From: DRQF01 sp964559135
GTDB lineage: Bacteria > Planctomycetota > GCA-002687715 > DRQF01
NCBI GenBank assembly: GCA_964559135.1
Contig: CAZLGG010000055.1
Coordinates: forward strand, 1 to 25,950
Length of the DNA: 25,950 nucleotides
Direction of reading: 5' to 3'
The notes below the pieces were generated by a model. It was not told the DNA's origin. It saw only the letters and a list, made by a program, of their open reading frames with translations, and ran no database searches. The translations under genes and the position numbers were made by a program. Below are positions 23,072-25,950 of the stretch, piece after piece (the first letter of the stretch is position 1; the number at the start of each line of letters is the position of its first letter).

Positions 23072-24703
23072 GTGAAACAACGCGCCCTCATTCTCCTCCT
23101 CGTCTCCGTCGGCTTCGTCGGCAACGCGCCGGCTCAACGGCCTCCCAGCGGTTTCGTCACCTTCGACCACGGGGAAACGGCGCTGAGGTTGTTCTACCCC
23201 AAGAGTTTTCAGTCGACTCCGACCCCGCCGACCGAAAAGCTCACCTTGGCGTCCTTCAGCCGCAGAAAAGCGTACCGCGCCAAGGCCAAGGACCGGCACC
23301 GCCGTCCGTCGAGTTTCCTCGTCTTCGCCCTCGAACCCCGCACGACGCCGGGAGCCGGCGGCGCCCCGGCCGGCGCGGGCGGGAAGCCGAAGAAGGAGTC
23401 CCCGACGTCCTACGAGGACCTGGTGGAGCGGCGCAACGACGTCCATACCTGGCGAGATTTCCTGAAGACCCGCGTTCGGGGCTGGGTCGTGGACGGAGGT
23501 CGCAAGGAGGTCTTCGAGAAGACCGGAACCGAGGTCTATACCCTGCGCGCCGTTCGCGGAGGCGGGCCCGCGGGCGCCCGTCGCCTGGGTTACCTCTACG
23601 TGCGCAACGCGGGCGGGCGCATTTTCGGGGTCGTGGGCTTCTGCGACGAAGTCGTAGCCAAGCACATGCAACGGCAGTTTCGCAAGGTCTGTGAGAGCAT
23701 CCATCTCCCGAAGGGGCATCGCGCCGTCAAGGTGGTGGGCGAGGATTTCTACCGCGGCAAGGAAAAGAAGCTGAGGGATATTCCTTTCCGCGTCCAGGCG
23801 CGCAGGGAAATGCTCAAGGGTTGGAAGGGCGTCGACACCCCCAACTTCTTCATCGTTCACCACACCACCAACAAGCGGCTCGTCAGCAAGGTGGCCAACG
23901 ACCTGGAGGCGGTCCGTCCCGTCTACGAAAAGCTCTTCCCGCCCACGCGACCCATCGATGCGGTCAGCGTCGTGCGGATCTGCCGGGACCGGGACGAGTA
24001 CCTGCGTTACGGAGGGTCGCCCTCTTCCGCGGGCTACTGGAATTTTGTGGCGAAGGAGTTGGTCCTTTTTGACGCCAGCAAGCGGACGGCGTCGCAGGGA
24101 CGCAAACAGAAGACGCGCCCCTTGGCGGACAGCTACATCGTTCTCTACCACGAGGCCTTCCACCAATACATCTTCTACGCCGCCGGCGAGATCTCTCCCC
24201 ACGACTGGTTCAATGAGGGCCACGGGGACTACTTCTCGGGATTGACCGTCTACAAGGGGTCCTCGAAGGTCAAGGGAATCGGTCTCAATCGCTGGCGCAT
24301 CGGTCGTATCAAGGCCACCCTCGGGACCTCTCGCTTCATTCCCTTGAAACGGCTCCTGTATGCCACCCACCGGGAGTACTACGCACCCCGCGAGGCGGGG
24401 CAGATGTACTCCGAGGGCTGGGCCCTTTGCTACTTTCTTCACGACGTGACGAAGAACCCCAAGTGGCGGGCCATCGTGCCCACCTATTATGAGGCTCTGA
24501 AAGAAGGCCGCGCGCTCCACGTCGATACCCTCGAGGACGGCGCCTCCCTCGCGATGCGCCAGCGAGAACTCGAGAAGGTGAAGGACCGCGCCCTGGCGAA
24601 AGCCCTGAAGGGCATCGACCTGGCCGCCATGGAGAAGGCCTGGTTCGCCTGGATGAAGAAGGTCAAGGACCCCTGGGCCGCGCACCGCAAGAAGCGTCGA
24701 TGA
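23072..24703 (+). CDS. Exported gluzincin metallopeptidase-like protein (DUF1570/peptidase MA-like)
   Basis: The 543-residue protein starts with GTG 23072, preceded by AGGAG at six bases, and has a signal peptide (residues 1-22, MKQRALILLL... APAQ). The N-terminal half is a beta-rich domain of unknown role with a Gly/Pro/Ala-rich linker near residues 90-110. The C-terminal half has the zinc site H360-E361-A-F-H364 and a glutamate 18 residues later, E382 (DWFNEGHGDYFSG), the gluzincin arrangement. A FIVHHTTNKRLVSKVANDLE segment about 90 residues earlier matches the opening of DUF1570-type domains, which are frequent in Planctomycetota. All catalytic residues seem intact, so hydrolysis of periplasmic or extracellular proteins is likely; the substrate is unknown. 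Confidence 0.87.
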   Translation: MKQRALILLLVSVGFVGNAPAQRPPSGFVTFDHGETALRLFYPKSFQSTPTPPTEKLTLASFSRRKAYRAKAKDRHRRPSSFLVFALEPRTTPGAGGAPAGAGGKPKKESPTSYEDLVERRNDVHTWRDFLKTRVRGWVVDGGRKEVFEKTGTEVYTLRAVRGGGPAGARRLGYLYVRNAGGRIFGVVGFCDEVVAKHMQRQFRKVCESIHLPKGHRAVKVVGEDFYRGKEKKLRDIPFRVQARREMLKGWKGVDTPNFFIVHHTTNKRLVSKVANDLEAVRPVYEKLFPPTRPIDAVSVVRICRDRDEYLRYGGSPSSAGYWNFVAKELVLFDASKRTASQGRKQKTRPLADSYIVLYHEAFHQYIFYAAGEISPHDWFNEGHGDYFSGLTVYKGSSKVKGIGLNRWRIGRIKATLGTSRFIPLKRLLYATHREYYAPREAGQMYSEGWALCYFLHDVTKNPKWRAIVPTYYEALKEGRALHVDTLEDGASLAMRQRELEKVKDRALAKALKGIDLAAMEKAWFAWMKKVKDPWAAHRKKRR

Positions 24704-24799
24704 CCGACACGCCCCCTCGCCGGGGCGAAGCGGATCCGACTTGCGTGCCCGGTTCGTCCCGTCCCGCGAGTCGTCCTGGGACATCGTGCGGGTGACCGC

Positions 24800-25345
24800 T
24801 GTGACCGCCCGACTCGGCGAGGTTCATCCCCGGCGGATGCGCCCAGAAGATCAGAGGATTCAGCAATTCCAAGGCGATGTGGCTGCCACCGACGGGTTGC
24901 CCATCCCCGTGGAGTGAGGCGTCCTGGATCCCGCGGTGACGTTGCGGAATCGGTGCGACGCAACAGAGTCTTCAGTCCGTCGATTTCGGCGTCTTCGATG
25001 GGACGGCGAAGGGCGGGCGGGATGTCGTCGAAGGGGACGTCCCCACCCCGGCTCCGTTTCAGCAACATTGTCAGCAAGGCGGTGGCCCCTTCTCCGAGCC
25101 GTTCCCGGATCTGCTCGTCGTCCGTGTCGGCGATCTCGAAGAAAAAATCAGGTGGGCGGCGTTCCAAGGCCGGCGTCCATGAGGACGGCGGAACGGGGGG
25201 GCAGGCAGCCTTCCACGGGGCCCCAGGGGAACGGTTCGTCGGGAAGGCGGTCCAAGAGTTCCGCCGTCCTCACCGGATCCTCGAGTTTTTCCGATGCGTC
25301 GGTGATGCCGGCGAGCGGCCTGCGGTGTGCCCTCAGCGAGTTCTT
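24800..25345 (-). pseudogene. Probable decayed gene on the minus strand, family not recognised
   Basis: No intact gene fits between 24704 and 25560. On the minus strand three protein-like pieces lie in order but in different frames. The first is ELLDRLPDEPFPWGPVEGCLP, ending at a stop at 25148. The second is PDFFFEIADTDDEQIRERLGEG through PPALRRPIEDAEIDGLKTLLR, about 25155-24960. The third is DASLHGDGQPVGGSHIALELLNPLIFWAHPPG, about 24930-24830. Their composition looks like real protein, while surrounding frames are Arg/Pro/Gly shadows. At least two frameshifts are needed to join them. Either the gene is decaying or the assembly has indels here. The family is unknown to me. Confidence 0.4.
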
Positions 25346-25456
25346 CGCCTCCCCGGGGCCCGGCGGTGCCGCGGGGGCCCGCCGGCGTCGTGGTGTGCAA
25401 ATCAGAAGACGTGAGCACCTTGCTTTGACGGCTCGCCGCCACCGCACGCGCAGCAA

Positions 25457-25471
25457 CGGGCCGAAGGCCCG
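25457..25471. other. Short perfect hairpin in the non-coding stretch
   Basis: CGGGCC and GGCCCG pair around a three-base GAA loop. There is no T-run, so it is not a typical terminator; it could be a stability hairpin or chance in GC-rich DNA. Between it and the promoter near 25594 nothing else is recognisable. Confidence 0.3.
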
Positions 25472-25593
25472 AACCTCCGCCCCTGGACACAGCGATCCCT
25501 CGTGGCGGGGCGCCGACCGCCACCGGATTCCGCTCCACCGCCCCCTGAAAGAGGGCGCATGATTTATGCTAAAAGAAAAAACAAGGCTTCCTG

Positions 25594-25621
25594 TTGACCT
25601 CTCGGTGTGGGTTGCTGTACG
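25594..25621 (+). promoter_or_regulatory. Promoter candidate for the last gene, with an A-rich upstream element
   Basis: TTGACC (25594-25599) is followed after 16 bases by TGTACG (25616-25621), a weak -10. An A-rich tract (25571-25582) lies just upstream, an UP-element-like position that stands out in this GC-rich region. Transcription would start near 25628, about 58 bases before ATG 25686. Confidence 0.4.
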
Positions 25622-25685
25622 GTGTTCGTTGCCCATCCCCCCACGGTGGAGGGCTGGGTTTCACCGCGCCGAGGAGGAAGCCTTC

Positions 25686-25950
25686 ATGCATCTGCGGCAA
25701 AAAGCTGGCACGCTGTTTGCGTCTGTCTCTGACCGGCCAGGGTCAATTCACGATCCTGGGCACTGACGGCCTCGACTCCAATGGGACCTGTTGTTTCCCC
25801 GTCACGGCCATCAACCTTCCCGTCTTCAACACCTTCAACCTCAGGGGCCGGTACCTGTCCATGATGGATTGTCTCTCGCTCCTCGGCACCACGGACATGA
25901 CCAGCGACACGTTTTGCACCGGCTCCTCCGGGCTCATACTCTTGCCGTTC
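25686..25950 (+). CDS. 5' part of an unrecognised protein gene, probably frameshifted near its start, 3' end outside the window
   Basis: ATG 25686 has an excellent Shine-Dalgarno (GAGGAGG at 25671-25677, eight bases upstream), but its own frame stops after 26 codons. The next frame is open from before 25693 to the window end and reads protein-like: LTGQGQFTILGTDGLDSNG, then CCFPVTAINLPVFNTFNL and MMDCLSLLGTTDMTSDTFC. It has no in-frame ATG before 25861. Removing one A from the A5 run at 25699-25703 would join the start (MHLRQK) to this body. I therefore suspect an indel, either real or in the assembly. The body has several cysteines and Thr/Gly-rich strands, suggesting an exported beta-rich protein, but no family is recognised. 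Confidence 0.45.

Noticed and set aside
24936..25562. 208-codon plus-strand open frame in the gap after the metallopeptidase gene
   Set aside because: The translation is dominated by Arg, Ser, Gly and Pro without domain or ribosome-binding site; the minus-strand pieces look more protein-like.
25743..25937. 64-codon minus-strand open frame at the window end
   Set aside because: It is antisense to the open plus frame that looks protein-like, and it has no ribosome-binding site or recognisable content.

Overview
The window is GC-rich bacterial DNA, tightly packed, with long genes joined by 1- to 4-base stop/start overlaps. The gene content points to a member of the Planctomycetota, probably an uncultured lineage. 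The evidence is an FG-GAP surface protein with a Pro/Gly-rich C-terminal module, a MoxR/DUF58/BatA-like operon with DUF4175-like and vWA/amidotransferase-like partners, very large secreted helical-repeat proteins, and DUF1570-like gluzincins. This is inference from families; no rRNA or tRNA gene is present to settle it.

Bases 1-2240 are an accessory, repeat-rich stretch. The 3' part of an FG-GAP beta-propeller gene is followed by two decayed copies of that gene's own 3' end. These copies flank a small overlapping DUF2442-DUF4160 gene pair that resembles a toxin-antitoxin module. Three copies of an intergenic repeat with a perfect 27-bp core (two of them in inverted-repeat units) fill the gaps.

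Bases 2240-18790 hold one apparent operon of eight genes behind a good sigma70-like promoter and a leader hairpin. The order is: secreted degenerate-retropepsin/thioredoxin protein; DUF4175-like membrane protein; MoxR AAA+ ATPase; DUF58 protein; BatA-like membrane vWA protein; membrane protein with two vWA domains and an amidotransferase-like domain; 2138-residue exported helical-repeat protein; and a 52-residue membrane peptide with nine arginines in a row. All seven junctions overlap by 1-4 bases, so translation is probably coupled. By analogy with MoxR/Bat systems, the ATPase may remodel or load a metal-dependent vWA complex at the membrane that acts on envelope or periplasmic partners. The exported thioredoxin and solenoid proteins would then be its envelope-side partners. 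A 10-bp-arm hairpin closes the operon.

Bases 18795-22175 carry an Hsp20 chaperone (minus), an M24 Xaa-Pro aminopeptidase (plus, divergent from Hsp20) and a class I SAM methyltransferase (minus, convergent with the peptidase). Bases 22313-24703 carry a membrane-anchored carboxypeptidase-regulatory-like protein and an exported HExxH metallopeptidase-like protein. Bases 24704-25560 hold no intact gene, only what looks like a decayed minus-strand gene. The window ends in the 5' part of a plus-strand gene whose start is out of frame with its body, probably because of an indel in a run of five A.
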